This document shows positions 1-12,124 of a stretch of DNA of 64,000 nt, piece by piece. Source of the DNA: Eulemur rufifrons (taxonomy: Eukaryota > Chordata > Mammalia > Primates > Lemuridae). Within the stretch, counting starts at the first letter, position 1, and the number at the start of each line of letters is the position of its first letter. The stretch lies in NCBI RefSeq assembly GCF_041146395.1, contig NC_090996.1, forward strand, positions 27,366,738 to 27,430,737, written 5' to 3'. Made by a program: the position numbers and the translations under genes. A model generated the notes under the pieces. The model saw only the letters and a list, made by a program, of their open reading frames with translations, searched no databases and was not told the DNA's origin.

Positions 1-50
1 ACTACTTTTTAAAAAAAAAAATTTTTTTTCTTAAAACAAAAACAAGTACA
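1..50. repeat. A/T-rich low-complexity run
   Basis: A run of A, then T, then A-rich sequence at the window edge. It could be the tail of a retroposon lying outside the window. Confidence 0.5.
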
Positions 51-1129
51 AAACACCCAGCCAGAAGGAGCTTGTCTATTTTCTCTAGGGAGAGACCCTG
101 TCTGAGCATGAGTGATCGCTGGTGGCTGGAGATCTGGCACTAGGCACAACTCTGTTAGTGGTAAAATGAAGGCAGAGATGAAAAATCCACCCGGCAGAAG
201 GGGACGACCTGTGGGGAAATGTTATTTGAAGTGGACAGGATGGTGCGTGAGCTTCAAGTCAAGAGTATTGACATGTCAACAGCCATGAGGAGTTTAACTT
301 CCTAACAGTTTAAAACACCAGTGAAAGGCCTTCCAAAGAGGCCCCGGGAATTTGATCTGGAAATGTGACTGTGCCTGCTGTGATCCATCTGGGCTGCGGC
401 GTGGAGGGACAGGAGTCTCAGCGCATCGCAGGAGAATCTGGGTGGTGCCACTGGGACGTAGTGACGAATGTGGAGCAGTGGCTTCAAGGTCTTGCTGTCT
501 TGTCCTGCACATTCCTTTACCTCTTTGTGTCTCTGATTATGGATGCATTTAAAGATGCAGAATGGCTTAGTCTCTACGAATGGGAACAGGGGAGACCAGC
601 CCCCTAGAGGCGAACCCTGACTTCTTTATACACCAGCTATTACAATCCTGGGTGAGCTGCTGACTTCGTGGATCGAAGCCTCCATTTCTGCCTGTGCAGG
701 AGGTGGACAACCATACCTACACTACCCAAAATGCTTAGCCTGGTGCTGGTAGCACCTAGCCAGTACTCAGCAAAATGGCAGCTCTCATTGATATTTTTAA
801 GCTACCCTAAATATAGAATTTGAACCTTCTTTGGAGTGGCATTGGTCCCTGTGAAACTCTGAAGATGGTGTAGCTGTGGGGACTGATGCACAAGGGATAA
901 AACAACAACTCTTTAACCCCCTCAAGACTTCTCAGGTGCTCCAGGGCTCAGCACAACACTTTTAGCCGCAATTCTCTCTTCCTTTCAGCACTTACTTACC
1001 TGGGCCAGGTCCTCAGTAGCTGCTGGGGATATTGGCGTCCAGTTGCCCAGAACCCAGTGGAGAAGACAGATACGGAAGAGACAGATGCACTTCACGCATG
1101 TGATAGCAACGCATGAGCAGAAGCAGAAT
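51..1129. other. Unassigned single-copy-looking sequence
   Basis: No exon with splice sites and no repeat family recognised on either strand. Confidence 0.4.
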
Positions 1130-1355
1130 CACCCTGTGGTTCAGGGCTCAGACCTTGGAGCCAGATGACCTGGTTTTAACTCCGGATCTGGCAAGCCACG
1201 TGAAGCTGGGCCAGTCAGTTTGCCTCTCTAAGACTCAGTATTTTCATCTGTAAATCAGGGAGAATAATGGTAGCTCTTCCCCCTCATAGGCTCGTCAGGA
1301 CTAACTAACGGGCCACCCTTAGGAGCATCCCTGGCACACAGTGAGGGTTTCATAA
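1130..1355 (+). mobile_element. MIR SINE
   Basis: Follows the MIR consensus from the TTGGAGCCAGATGACCTGG block, through TTTTCATCTGTAAATCAGGG, to the GGCACACAGTGAGGG 3' part. Diverged as expected for this ancient tRNA-derived family. Confidence 0.85.
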
Positions 1356-2485
1356 GTGGGCAACGAGATTTACGGATTCTAGAAATCTGGGCAACTAGAC
1401 ATATGGATCTTAGAAACACAGTGTGATTCTCTAACCCTGCAGGGGCTAGGATCCTCCCAGCAGGATTTAGCCATCCCCTCCAATATCCAGTCTGGGCAGA
1501 CCTCAGAGCTCGTGGCCTCACACCACACCTGAATTTTCCCTTAGCAACACTGCACAGATGTACAGGAAACTTTCTCAGGAATCAGGATGTACACTTCCAT
1601 TGTTTTAACCACCTGCGCCCACCCCCCCCCCCAAAACACAAAAGACCCATGGCTGCAAAGAGTAATTCATTCATTTTCTAAATAGAAAGGAAACTCCAAA
1701 TTATGTCTAAACACAATACCTCCCTTTCCTCATCTCCCCCAACTGCCCACACACGAATAGCAAGCACGCAAGCAGAGAGGAAGAAAAGAAGGAAGTGGGG
1801 AGGGAGAAGACTTTTGACAAGAGAGCAGGAAGGGATGATGATGAAATGACAGTGGGCGGGCGAGGTAGGATTCTCTGAGGATGAACACGGGCTGGAACAC
1901 CTGAGCACACTCTCATCTGGCCTTACCTGACAGAGCAGACAGGTGACAGGTGTCTTCCCTGAACACCTGCTTGCCCAGACGTTCCCTCGGGTCATTCTGG
2001 GTGACTCCCAGGCTGAATGGACTCATGGTCTCATGGTGATTTCCAACAGAAGCCAATTCTTTCTTTTCCCTGGCATGAGTCTGGACATTCGGGCAAACAA
2101 AAGTGGTTGAGGGTTTTGTTGAACAAGGGAAGCATTGTGACAGCTGGGGGAAACACCGCCACTAAATGATGGATCTCAGCCAGCTTGACATTCCAGATTC
2201 CAGACACACACGTGCACACTTCTCTGTAACCCCATGTATGGGACTCGAAGGGGTGACAGACAAAATATTTAACAATCTGACCAATCAGAATGGAAACTTG
2301 ACTATAGCTTTGGGGAACATTCTGGAAGTCCCCTGTTAGTATCCTTTTAGTTTAAATATTATGGGAAGGCTTAGGGGATCCAAGGGAAGGACCAAGGTAG
2401 TAGACGAGCATTTAGGGCAATTGATTATTTCCTAATTGAAAGCATTTCAATATTTCAGTACCCACTATGGGCGTACGTGTGCATA
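1356..2485. other. Unassigned sequence
   Basis: Contains an 11-C run near 1622-1632 and a purine-rich patch near 1775-1830. No gene or repeat recognised. Confidence 0.35.
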
Positions 2486-2487
2486 CC

Positions 2488-3012
2488 AGCTGTCTTCGAC
2501 TGGGTTCCCTAGAAGTATACGCTTAAATGAGGATTTGTATATGAGAGATTTATTAAGAAACTACTTCGGGGGAGAGAGTTGGAGGGGAAAAAGTAAGGAA
2601 GCAGGTGACACAGCACACAGAAAGGAAGGAAGCCCAGCAAGGGTGGGGACTTCCGGCAAAGTCCCGCAGGTAGTAACCTCAATCGGATCCCACAGGGGAG
2701 CTCTGGAATGCAAGTCAGCACTGCTGCTGGCCTGCTCTTGGGTGAGAGAGTGGGGCTTTCATATTCCTGCACCTAGGAGTCATTAGTTCAGGGTTGTCCT
2801 GGGAGCAGGATACGAACCCTCAGGCATTTCTGGCTCTTTGCACACAGGCAAAGGAGTTCCAGTCATCTGGAAAGTCCTCTGAAAAAGAGCCACTGGTAAT
2901 GGCTGCTGGAAGCAAAAGCACAGGAAATTCAAAGCTAAGAGACCACAAAAATGGTGAAAGGGGCCCTAGGAGATGTGGGTGGAAGGCCGGCGTTGTCCAC
3001 AGCACCAGCTGA
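2488..3012 (+). repeat. Unnamed interspersed repeat, copy 1
   Basis: Shares an ordered series of blocks with 3447-3900: ATGAGGATT, TTATTAAG, GGAGCTCTGGA, and a stretch ending CTTTCATATTCCTGCACC here versus CTCTCATATGCCCACACC there. Probably an old LTR or DNA element. The family is not identified. Confidence 0.45.
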
Positions 3013-3154
3013 ACGTCAGTCCAAACCCTCCAATGATGACTAGGGTACTTCTCAGCATGGGGCACCTGTCCCAGTGCCCAACATTTCTCTAACTAGATAT
3101 TATAATTCACTTCCAGACGACCTCCTTGCCTCCCGTCTCACCCCTTTCAATGCC

Positions 3155-3400
3155 AAACAGTAACAAGAGCTAAACTGTATGGAGTGTCCAAAATGTGCCA
3201 GGGACTATGCATGTGCCATGTCCAACCTCACAACAGCTTTTCAAGGTGCTCAAAGTCCTCCCGTTTCACAGATGCACAAACAGAGGCGCAGCAAGTTTCA
3301 GACAGTTGGAGAAGGGTTCACAACACGTAAGTGGGAACAGAGAAATTCCAATAAATCTCAGATCTGCCAGATTAAAGGGCATATATTTTTTCCAATACCC
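3155..3400 (-). mobile_element. MIR SINE, antisense
   Basis: Reads as reverse-complement MIR: an AAATGTGCCAGGGACTATGC block, then TTTCACAGATGCACAAACAG and GAGGCGCAGCAAGTTTCAGA. Confidence 0.75.
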
Positions 3401-3446
3401 ACCCCCATCTAACACCACCTCCTCCTTTTATTCATTTTGATGCAGA

Positions 3447-3900
3447 CATGAACCAAAAGCAGAGCCTGAGATGAGGATTCACGCGCAATTCACGTAACGT
3501 ACAGCACGTTATTAAGGAAGCATTCCCAGGAGAAACTGGTAAGGGAGTGAGGGCAGGAAGGACAGGGAAGGGGACCAACCTGAGCAAGAGACAATTCAGG
3601 GCAGGTCAGCCTCAGCCTGACCCCATCCCGTCTGGAGCTCTGGAGTACACATTAGGCTTCAGAGTTTGCTCCAACTGGAGGCAAGAGAACTGGGCTCTCA
3701 TATGCCCACACCAGGTAGACACCCCAGGGCATGCAGGCTCCCAGGGCAGGTAGACTCCAAGGGTGGTTCCAGCAGCCCAAGGGAGTCGCAGAGAAGCAAA
3801 GCCCACAGAGGCTTTGCCAAAGGAACCGACGGATGCCTGGAGAACGCACAGACAGTGCCCATCAGGGAACCCATGATTTTTGTCAAAGCCCAGTGGCACT
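3447..3900 (+). repeat. Unnamed interspersed repeat, copy 2
   Basis: Second member of the family at 2488-3012, in the same orientation about 0.9 kb downstream, with a MIR between them. Confidence 0.45.
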
Positions 3901-3959
3901 TTCCCAAACTCCAAGAACCAATTTCCTTTCTGTCTGGGGCGAAAAATATATCGTTCCTG

Positions 3960-4849
3960 ATATTCTAAAGATCATCTCAAGGACCATTTATGGGAGCTGA
4001 TTACCTAAACACGGCTCTAAATCTAAGGAAAGTAGCCCTTTTCCCACCTCTAGCAAGAGAGAGAGAGACGTAATGCAGTAACTTGTCCCTGAATCCTCAG
4101 CTTTATTCATACAGATATCAGGAAATAAGAGAGAAATTGACTGCTTACAGCACTTCAGCAAATTGAGCTCACATTTTGGGGCAAACTAAAAGGCAGCTGA
4201 GATTTAACGCAAAATCTTCTACAAGGAAGATGACTGAATACATTACAGGGGCTTCAATTTTTGCCATGGCAGATACCGAATGTGCTTTTCATTTCTTTCT
4301 GCCGCTCAATACCTCTGCTCATTTCCTTGATGCTAGCAGCTCCAGTATTGTGGATACTTCAAGAGATGGGAATCGGTGTATTGGCAACGGAGTGACAAGG
4401 GAAAACTGGTAGGAAGGCCAGGGGCCCGAGGCTGGAAATGCTGGAATTACGTGGATGGCAGGTCCTACATCATGAGCCCAAGATGGACTCGAACTCCAAA
4501 GTCAATGTTAACTACCAGGTATTTAAATTTAAAAAAAAAAAAAAAAAACACCAACAGCCAAGTAGAATGGGTGCTACTACGGAAGATATGAATACGAGCC
4601 AATGCCAAGTTTGTAAGTGGTTGACATGCATTTCTGGTGTCCGGGGTTCTACATCCTAAGGCTCATCTACTCATGTTCCCTGAGCTCACTGGGGCTGACT
4701 CGGGGATCTGGCCTTTGCCTATCTACACTGCCCATCAAAGTGGCCCAATACCTCCAAGGTAAAATGAGCTCACAACCCAAAATAACAAGGCATTTGAAGA
4801 GAGTAAAACCATTTTAAAAGAAAAACAATCCACGTGGACTTAGAATTCA
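3960..4849. other. Unassigned sequence with an 18-A run
   Basis: An A run near 4531-4548 may be a retroposon tail, but no body was recognised upstream of it. No exon signal seen. Confidence 0.35.
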
Positions 4850-5740
4850 AAATAAGCCTTTTATTAAACATATTATGGAGATAAGGGGAGATTTTCCCAA
4901 TATAAAATAATAAGAAAATATTAAAAAGAGCGAAGTTGAAATATGAGACATGAAAAAGGTAATGGCTGAAATAAAGAATGCAACAGATTGATAAATGGAC
5001 ACAAAGTAGATACAGCTGAAGAATGAATAAATCAACTGGAAGACAAGACTGAGGAAGTCTTCTAGAGGAAGAAGACATGACAAAAAAGATCAGAAAGGAT
5101 TCTTCAAAAGCTAAGTGATACGTAGTATAGAAGAGAATCGCTAACATCAAAATAATAGGATTCCCAAAAACAGAGAGATAAAAAAGTGCAAAGAGTACAT
5201 TTTTAAAGAAATAATGAATACAAATTTCTCAGAATTAAAAAATAAAATCCATGGAAGAAATGAGTAAAAACACACATTTAGACACACTATAATAGAAGTT
5301 AAGAAATTGTCAAAAACAAAGAGGAAATTCTAAAAGCTTCCATGGAGAAAGAGCAAATCAAAGTTTTAAAAAGGAAAAATCCAATTGACATCAGAATCTT
5401 TTCATCAGTAATACTAGATGCAAGAATACATGAAATAATATTTTCAAAGAATTAAATGAAAAAACAGAACTTAAAATGGTATATTCAAATAAGCTGCCAT
5501 TCAAATATGAAAGTACAATAAAAATATTTTCAGACAAAAAACACCTCAAACATTTGCCATAGAAACTCTCACATTAAAAACAGTTTTGAATAAATTACTT
5601 AAATAAGAAGAAAGATATACCCAGGAGATAGTATCAGATGTATAGATGTAGGTAATCAAAGGCCTTGGTAAAGCTGTATGCTGTCTTTAAAGAATAGCTA
5701 AAACCAAATAAAAGGAGAAACTATATCCATAAAAGCACAG
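4850..5740 (+). mobile_element. Old L1 or HAL1 fragment
   Basis: A-rich sense strand typical of LINE-1. The 5290-5560 part aligns with the C-terminal region of L1/HAL1 ORF1. Continues past the Alu and MER5A insertions to a 3' UTR-like part at 6400-6770. Confidence 0.65.
5290..5560 (+). pseudogene. Decayed L1/HAL1 ORF1 C-terminal region
   Basis: Translation gives EEILKASMEKEQI, then a stretch corresponding to the L1 ORF1 block of the form R-L-T-A-D-F-S-x-E-T, and further on KIFSDK. Stops and frameshifts break it, so it is not functional. Full L1 ORF1 is about 340 residues; under 90 are recognisable. Confidence 0.6.
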
Positions 5741-5755
5741 AATCAGAAGTGTCTA

Positions 5756-6034
5756 GGCCAGACACAGTGGCTCACGCCTGTAATCCTAACACTGGGAAGC
5801 TGAGGCAGGAGGATCGCTTGAGGTCAGGAGTTCAAAACCAGCCTAAGCAAGAGTGAGATCCCGTCTCTACTAAAAACAGAAAAACTTAGCTGGACGTAGT
5901 GGCACGTGCCTGTAGTCCCTGCTACTTGGGAGGCTGAAGCAGGAGGATTGCTTGAGTCTGGCAGTCTAAGGAGGCTGCAGAGAGGTATGATGATGCCACT
6001 GCACTCTAGCTAGGGCAACAGAGCAAGACTGTCT

Positions 6035-6070
<36 letters not shown>
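5756..6070 (+). mobile_element. Old Alu dimer (AluJ-like) with GA-rich tail
   Basis: Starts GGCCAGACACAGTGGCTCAC, with left and right arms joined by a short A-rich linker. Flanks AGAAGTGTCTA (5745-5755) and AGAAAGTCTCTA (6077-6088) look like the TSD. The A-tail has become a (GA)n microsatellite. Confidence 0.9.
6041..6070. repeat. (GA)n microsatellite
   Basis: About 14 GA units grown from the Alu tail. Confidence 0.95.
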
Positions 6071-6074
<4 letters not shown>

Positions 6075-6088
6075 AAAGAAAGTCTCTA

Positions 6089-6250
6089 GGTCCTACTCAA
6101 AGTGTGGTTCCCTGGACCAAAAGTATTAGTGTTACTTGAGCTTGCAAAAATGCAGAAACCTGGACCCTACTCACAACCTACTGAAACAGATTCTGCATTT
6201 TAATAAGATCCCCAGGTGATGTGAATGCACATTAAAGTTTGAGAAGCACA
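6089..6250 (+). mobile_element. MER5A-type hAT element
   Basis: CTCAAAGTGTGGTTCCCTGG at the left end and TTAAAGTTTGAGAAGCACA at the right are MER5A termini. 8-bp flanks AGTCTCTA (6081-6088) and AGTCTAGA (6251-6258) fit a hAT TSD with the TCTAGA-like preference. Confidence 0.85.
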
Positions 6251-6399
6251 AGTCTAGATAACATCAACCTAATAGATGTGGTAGAGGGGAGGGAAGAGAT
6301 AACGGGATGGGAGCTCATGCTAAGTTCTTATCTTATCAGAGAGGAGATAGAGACATCTGTTTTTGGAAAGAAAGCAGGAATTAAAAATTAAAAAGTAAA

Positions 6400-6770
6400 A
6401 CAGACTGAAATAAATGAAAATGGATAAACAGCAGTCAAAATAAATGAGCTATGGCAACACACAGCATTATGGATAAATCTTAGTAAGGTGGGGTGGGGGG
6501 GGTGGGAAGAAAAGGAAATTCCGAAAGATAATATATACAGCATGATAGAAATTTCATGAAATTAAAAGCAACCAAAATAAAAATATACTCATTTAAGAAT
6601 ATAATAGGAGCAATAAATATATCGAAAGGAAAGCAAGTAAATAAAGTAAAGGCGAGGACTAATGGTAGAGAACCACGTGGTTAGGTGCACCGTATTCTCA
6701 ATAGTCTAGCTTCTGCTTGGAGCATGGGCTCACAGGTGCTTATTATATTATTAAAAATAATTAACTATAA
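6400..6770 (+). mobile_element. L1/HAL1 3' part
   Basis: Has the degenerate TATGGCAACACACAGC and GATAATATATACAGCATGAT blocks that match the end of LINE-1, then a UTR-like CACAGGTGCTTATTATATTA. Probably the same element as 4850-5740. Includes a G-rich run near 6489-6508. Confidence 0.55.
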
Positions 6771-7204
6771 CTATTAAACATAATTAACTAGACAAAAGCA
6801 AGTCCTGCATGGAACCATGGGACTATGTCACAAACCAAAGGTCATGATCAATCCAGTTTTGTGTACCCGGGGTCCAAAAACAAACAAATATCTAGCACCT
6901 GGATAGCATCTTGCATGTAAGAGATGCTCAAAAGATGACTGTGGAATACACAGACAATTATTTTGACCACAGTGTGAAGGATCCATCAAGACCAGCCCAG
7001 AAGGTGTGGCTATAACCCAGGCAAGAACTGATGGAGGTGGGAATGACGGAACAGTCAAGGGGAAGATTTAATGCAACGTAGAAGCCACAGGACTTGGTGA
7101 CTGACTAGAGGGAAGGAGCAGGGCCAAAGGTGCTAACCAGGTTCTGGGATCCCAAAAACACATCATGGACCATCCCATAATTAAAAGAGACTGTGTCTCA
7201 CTGT
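6771..7204. other. Unassigned sequence
   Basis: No family or exon recognised. Confidence 0.35.
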
Positions 7205-7214
7205 TTTGTTCCCC

Positions 7215-7380
7215 CAACATTTTATTGTGGAAACTTTCCAATATACCAAAAATTTGAAAGAATTGTACTGTGAACACACATGTACTCAGCATCTAGATTC
7301 TACAATTAATACTCAGGTATATCTCTCATACATATCTATCCTTCTATCCACTCCTCCAGCCACTCATCAATTCATTTTTT
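7215..7380. mobile_element. Possible old LINE UTR fragment
   Basis: TTTATTGTGGAAACTTTCC and the pattern of cytosine-rich short blocks after it resemble the antisense 3' UTR of old LINE-1. Weak match. Confidence 0.3.
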
Positions 7381-9285
7381 TCAAGGAACATGGCAATGGG
7401 AAAAAAAATAAATGTAAAAGAAAATGTCTCACCTCCTTAAACATAGAAACCAAATGGTCTACAATGGTCTCAAGCCATTTCCCCACCCAGGGTGATGAGA
7501 CACTCCTTTGAGACACCCCTTTGGGACTATTTGTAATATCATTCAGGTTAGATATTTAGCGCATTACTCTGGAAGCAAATGTCCTTGATCCTTGTTTATG
7601 GGAGTTTCATGGAGGTAGTCATTTGCATCATTGGCATTTGGTCTGTGGTTTGGAAACACACTCATTGCCTAATATTTCAAATTATTTACCATCTACATGG
7701 AGCACAATTAAATTCTGGGAACTTCAAATAACTTTCAGATGTCAGTTACAATCATAATCGAGTCCTTGGGTTACATAGTACTCTTCCTTCTGTACATAAA
7801 TGAGCAACCATAATTTGATGAAATAGAGCTGTACTTATGAAAATTCTTTCCCATGGGGGAATAGAAATTTCTTCCGGAATAAAGAGTAAGCAGTCCAATG
7901 ATCCTATACCACGTCAGAGGTGCCACCTTTGTGAATGATGGTGCAGTCGAGATGTGGGCCGAATTCAGGCTTCCACTTCACTTTCTCACTCTTTTTCTCC
8001 CTCTTCCTCTTGTCTGTCTTTGCACCAGCTAGTCCCTCAGCAAACAGCCTGCCCCTCCCCCACCCACCCAATTCACCCACTTCACTCCCTTTCATTCTTC
8101 ACAACTTCGCTGGGGTTCCCAAAAACCCTGACCTGATTCCCCCAGGAGGCACGGTGTTCTCCACCGCACCAATGGTTGCCTCTACCACGAATGTCCCAAG
8201 AGCAGGAGCCATTTCTTTCATTTATATATCCCCAGTACTTGATGCATTAATAACATCCTTTACCCAGGAACCTAACCCATCCAAGCCTCCATCCTCTGGA
8301 ATGCTGCCAATTTCTAAGATGGGGTGAAGAAAACACAAGGAGTCATGCATGCACTGGCGCTTAAAGCCTTCCACTCACATGTCACCAGCAGAAGCAAGTC
8401 ATGTGGCTATGCCTAACTTCAAGGGGGTTGGAAGAAAGGCACCCAAGATGCTCTCTGCTCACACTGCTCTCTCTTTTCCTTATCTCTCAAGAACATTGTG
8501 AGCTCAAGAAAACTATGCAACCTTCGGTGTTGTTTTGGTTCATCGTAAGTGCCGCTTCTTTCTAAAGGCCTTCCCTGCCTCACTTTCAGCCATTCTCTGA
8601 GTTCCCTAATATATCTTCCCTCTTCCACCATGCTGTTTACTTTCCCCTGCCTAGGGTGACATTCTAGGCAAAGCCACGCCGGAAATCCAGGCAGTCTGAC
8701 TCAACCACGACATTTTACTGTCTGCCACTATAACACTCACCTGCCAGAAACCCACTTGTTACTGACTCCCTGGAAAACATACTCGAAGCAGAAAGTGATA
8801 GCCACGCTTTAGGACAACTGGTAAGATTCAGAGACATTCTGAGAATGGGGAAAGTACCTGTGCTCCAACATCTAGGACAACTGAATTTCAGAGGCATTAA
8901 GCATCTTTCCAAGTCTCTTGGATTCACTTGTGACAGTAGCAGGACAAGAATGACCAACAAGGGATGCTCCGTCCCAGACCTTTCAAGCTAAAGATGACGT
9001 GCACATGGCAGTGGCCTCAACAGAACAGGAGGAAATCCAAACGGCCACACTCTTCAACAATTAATGAATGTCTTTTCCTAGAGCAATCAGCGGGGAAGGC
9101 AACTCATGATCTGAAGACAACTCATGATTGGTTCCAACATGTTGCCAAGTGAAACTGATTGAGAATCACAGTAAAACTGTGATCAGTCAGGATGCTCTGG
9201 GTCATCAGATTTGCTGATGAATTAAAGTTTAACTAGAAATTTCTACTGGCTTCATGTTCCCTGCCAAAAAATGCTGTTCAAATAA
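7381..9285. other. Unassigned sequence
   Basis: Long open frames over 7935-8327 are biased by pyrimidine-rich sequence and lack splice-site or domain support. No clear repeat, apart from a faint L2-like stretch near 8560-8650. Confidence 0.35.
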
Positions 9286-9289
9286 ATGA

Positions 9290-9850
9290 AGCTATTATCC
9301 TTCTTTATAACTCAGGCCACTGAGCATGACTTCAAGTCCCTCGGGGATGACCGAGAATCTTGCCAAGTATCTAGGCCATCTTCCGTCTTCTCCTCTGCAG
9401 CTAGATCTTCCCCTCACCTACAATTTCCATCTAAAACTCACCAATTTGTGATGCGGCCTGGCCTATTTCATAATGTCACGCCTCTGCCCCTCAGTCACCA
9501 CTACCTGAATGCCTTTCCCTGGTCATTGCCACCAAAATATTTCTGTTCATCCTTAAACACCTGACTTCCACAAATCCAATTATTCTGACAGCGCTAATAA
9601 CTCCATCCTAGAATCACCCCCCCTCGACAACACTTTGATCATGTGATTGTAACAGCTGTGTATCAACTACCTCTTTTCCATTGCATACAATTTCGTGCAA
9701 TTATCAATAAACATAGCAACACACAATTAACCCCACGCCCCTCAAGGACCAGAGATCATGTCTTATATAATTTTGTGTCCATAGCAGTAAGCACAGTGCC
9801 TGGCCACAACAGATGCTCAATAAATATTTTCTGGATATATGAATTCATTA
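9290..9850 (+). mobile_element. L2 LINE 3' end
   Basis: Ends with the L2 signature CACAGTGCCTGGCCACAACA then GATGCTCAATAAATATTTTC. Upstream has the C/T-rich L2 3' UTR character. Confidence 0.75.
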
Positions 9851-9945
9851 GTTAAAGTATTGCTCGTGTGGGTTAACAAGGTACAAATGTTGGAATCTCA
9901 GTTGACTCCATAGCAACTCCAAAAGTTTATAAAAATACAGAGAAG

Positions 9946-10024
9946 TAGATATAGATACAGATACAGACGATATAGATGTAAATGTAGATAAATATAGACA
10001 TAGCTATAGATATACATATAGATA
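9946..10024. repeat. Degenerate (GATA)-like microsatellite
   Basis: Interrupted ATAGATA/ATACAGATA hexamer-like units over about 80 bp. Confidence 0.85.
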
Positions 10025-10029
10025 GTTCC

Positions 10030-10729
10030 AGGTTTGGAATAATTTTCACAATAAGTACCCTAAAAATTCTATTGAATTTAAGATTCTGATTAACAGAGAT
10101 TTCACAGAGAATTTAGAAATCACTTGCTAGGCATGGCTTATGTAGGCATAGCAGTTAATTCCTAATTTTCAGAAAGTATAATCTGTATTTTTAGGGGACT
10201 CTGGTCATTTTTGCCTACCTGGTTTCTGTGCCCCCTTCTTTTGGTAAGATCATGTCAATTTTCTTCTGTTCCATTGGATACAAGTTTAAGGGAATTATCA
10301 ATAAAGATGTCCTGCCTTCCCCTGGCCAAGGAATGGCCCAGGCTTGTCCAAACACATGCTTTCTCCCCATAATTTGAATCATGGGCACGTGCATACAAGG
10401 ATGAAACTAGATAGGTCTTCATTGTCTTTCTCTAGGTACCTTGGAACTCCCTGGTTCCTGTTCTTATGAGGCCGTGTTCTTCAGCTTTGCACGATGGCCA
10501 GAATTAGTTTCCTTTCATGCCACCAAAGAATCCTGGCTTTGCTCTTTCTGGAGACCTTCCACTTACGTCTTCAGCCCTCTCTGAGCTCCACTCCCCTTCG
10601 TACCTTGATGTTGCTTACGCATGATAAGGAATGCCAGCACACTTTTATGCCACAGGCAACAAAATCCAGAAGGATACTGGAAGGATACTTTATTTGTCCC
10701 CTCAAAATAATATCTGGACCAAAAAAGGA
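10030..10729. other. Unassigned sequence
   Basis: No exon or repeat recognised. Confidence 0.35.
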
Positions 10730-10835
10730 GCCTTTCCCAAGGCCATATTACAGCCAATTGGTGGCAAAACTGAGACCAGAACACAGGCCTCTGAAGTCCC
10801 AATTCAGTGCTCTTCCCACCGTACCCAAATCAACG
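10730..10835 (-). mobile_element. MIR SINE fragment, antisense
   Basis: CCCAAGGCCATATTACAGCC followed by CCAGAACACAGGCCTCTGA and CAGTGCTCTTCCCACCGTAC matches the 5' half of MIR read backwards. Confidence 0.65.
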
Positions 10836-10839
10836 AGAC

Positions 10840-11240
10840 CATCCCTCTCTCTAGGGGGCCTTAATACAAATATTTATTAATATAATCTCAAAATGTCTTA
10901 GGAATCAATCACTAATAGGTACAGTGGCTGTAAAAATGTCATATGTTAAACATACATAAGTTATATGCTTAGCTCATAGGCACTCAAGAAAAAAAAGAAA
11001 GGCAAGTAGCATAAACACCTGCAGATTTTATGAAGTGCATTCTGTCTGTAAGAGGGAAGGGAAGTGATAGGGTGAATTAGGCTTTTCCTGCCCAGTTGCC
11101 TGACAAGTCTCTGCTCTGAAATCAAGATGTTCCACTTGCCTAGTGATTTCCCAGATGGAATTAACTAGCTTGGTCTGTAGCCCATATCTTCATGAGAGTC
11201 AAGATCCACTTCCCAAGTACCACTAGAACTGAGCTATCCA
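10840..11240. other. Unassigned sequence
   Basis: No exon or repeat recognised. Confidence 0.35.
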
Positions 11241-11244
11241 GCAA

Positions 11245-11500
11245 AACAATATGCACACATCTCCTGACTTTCTGTTTTCGTAAATCAACTCACATGGTCA
11301 CACAGAGTGGTGTAATGGACACTGGAGACTTGAAGTGGGGAGAGTGGGAGCTGGGGGAGGGATGAAAAATTACCTATTGGGTACAACGTACACTATTGAG
11401 GTGATGGATACGCTAAAAGCCCAGACTTCACCACTATACAATGCATCTGTGTAACAAAAAACCTTTTGTAGCCCCTAAATCTATTGAAATAAATTTTTTA
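11245..11500 (+). mobile_element. L1 3' end, older copy
   Basis: Contains GATGAAAAATTACCTATTGG, ACACTATTGAGGTGATGGAT and a UTR end GTAACAAAAAACC then TTTTGTAGCCCC. Its A/T-rich tail served as target for the younger L1 at 11518. Confidence 0.85.
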
Positions 11501-11517
11501 AAAAATTAACTCAGTCC

Positions 11518-11852
11518 TCCTGGAGAGAGTTGGAACCCATTATATTAAGTGAAGTATCCCAAGAATGGAAAAACAAGCATCACATGTACTCACCAGAAAA
11601 TTGGTTGCCCTGAACATCACCTAAATACAAATCTGGGAACGACACCAATTGGACATCAGACTGAGGTGGGGGGTGGGGGAGGGGATGGGGGTATGCCTAC
11701 ACAATGAGTGCATTGCGCACCGTTTGGGGAGTGGTAACACTTGAAGGTGCTGACTCGGGAAAGGGGGGGTGGGGAAAAAAATATGAAACTGTTGTTTTTA
11801 ACTTGAAAAAAATAAAAAGAATTCATAAAAAAGAAAAAGAAAAAGAAAAAAA
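11518..11852 (+). mobile_element. Younger 5'-truncated L1 3' end, inserted in L1 tail
   Basis: Flanked by a perfect 17-bp TSD AAAAATTAACTCAGTCC (11501-11517 and 11853-11869). Internal G-rich block near 11665-11690 and an A-rich tail are typical of L1 3' UTRs. The UTR is unlike human L1PA and is probably strepsirrhine-specific. Pre-insertion site TTTTTTAAAAAA fits L1 endonuclease preference. Confidence 0.9.
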
Positions 11853-12124
11853 AAAAATTAACTCAGTCCAGAGGGCCCTCCTGAACTCATATCACTCCAG
11901 GAAAGCTGTTGGTATTTGAAAAGAAAAATAAGGGCAAAAGGAAAACTTTCTGTGAATATTGGACTCAGCTGCCAGGTTCTTAAGGCAAAGTGAATAGGGC
12001 GCAACAGCCTCCTACATGAGTCCTGCTTCTACCCTTGCCAACAAAATCCATTCTGCAGAAAAACATGACCCAATCATACCATCCCCTGCTCCAAGCCCCT
12101 CACTGATTCCTGGGTCACTTATAA

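Noticed and set aside
4770..5150. 126-codon minus-strand frame rich in L, F and Y
   Set aside because: Antisense of A-rich L1 sequence, which gives such frames by composition.
7935..8327. 130-codon open frame with a signal-peptide-like leucine/phenylalanine stretch
   Set aside because: The hydrophobic stretch comes from a pyrimidine-rich tract. No family match, no splice or cleavage context to support it.
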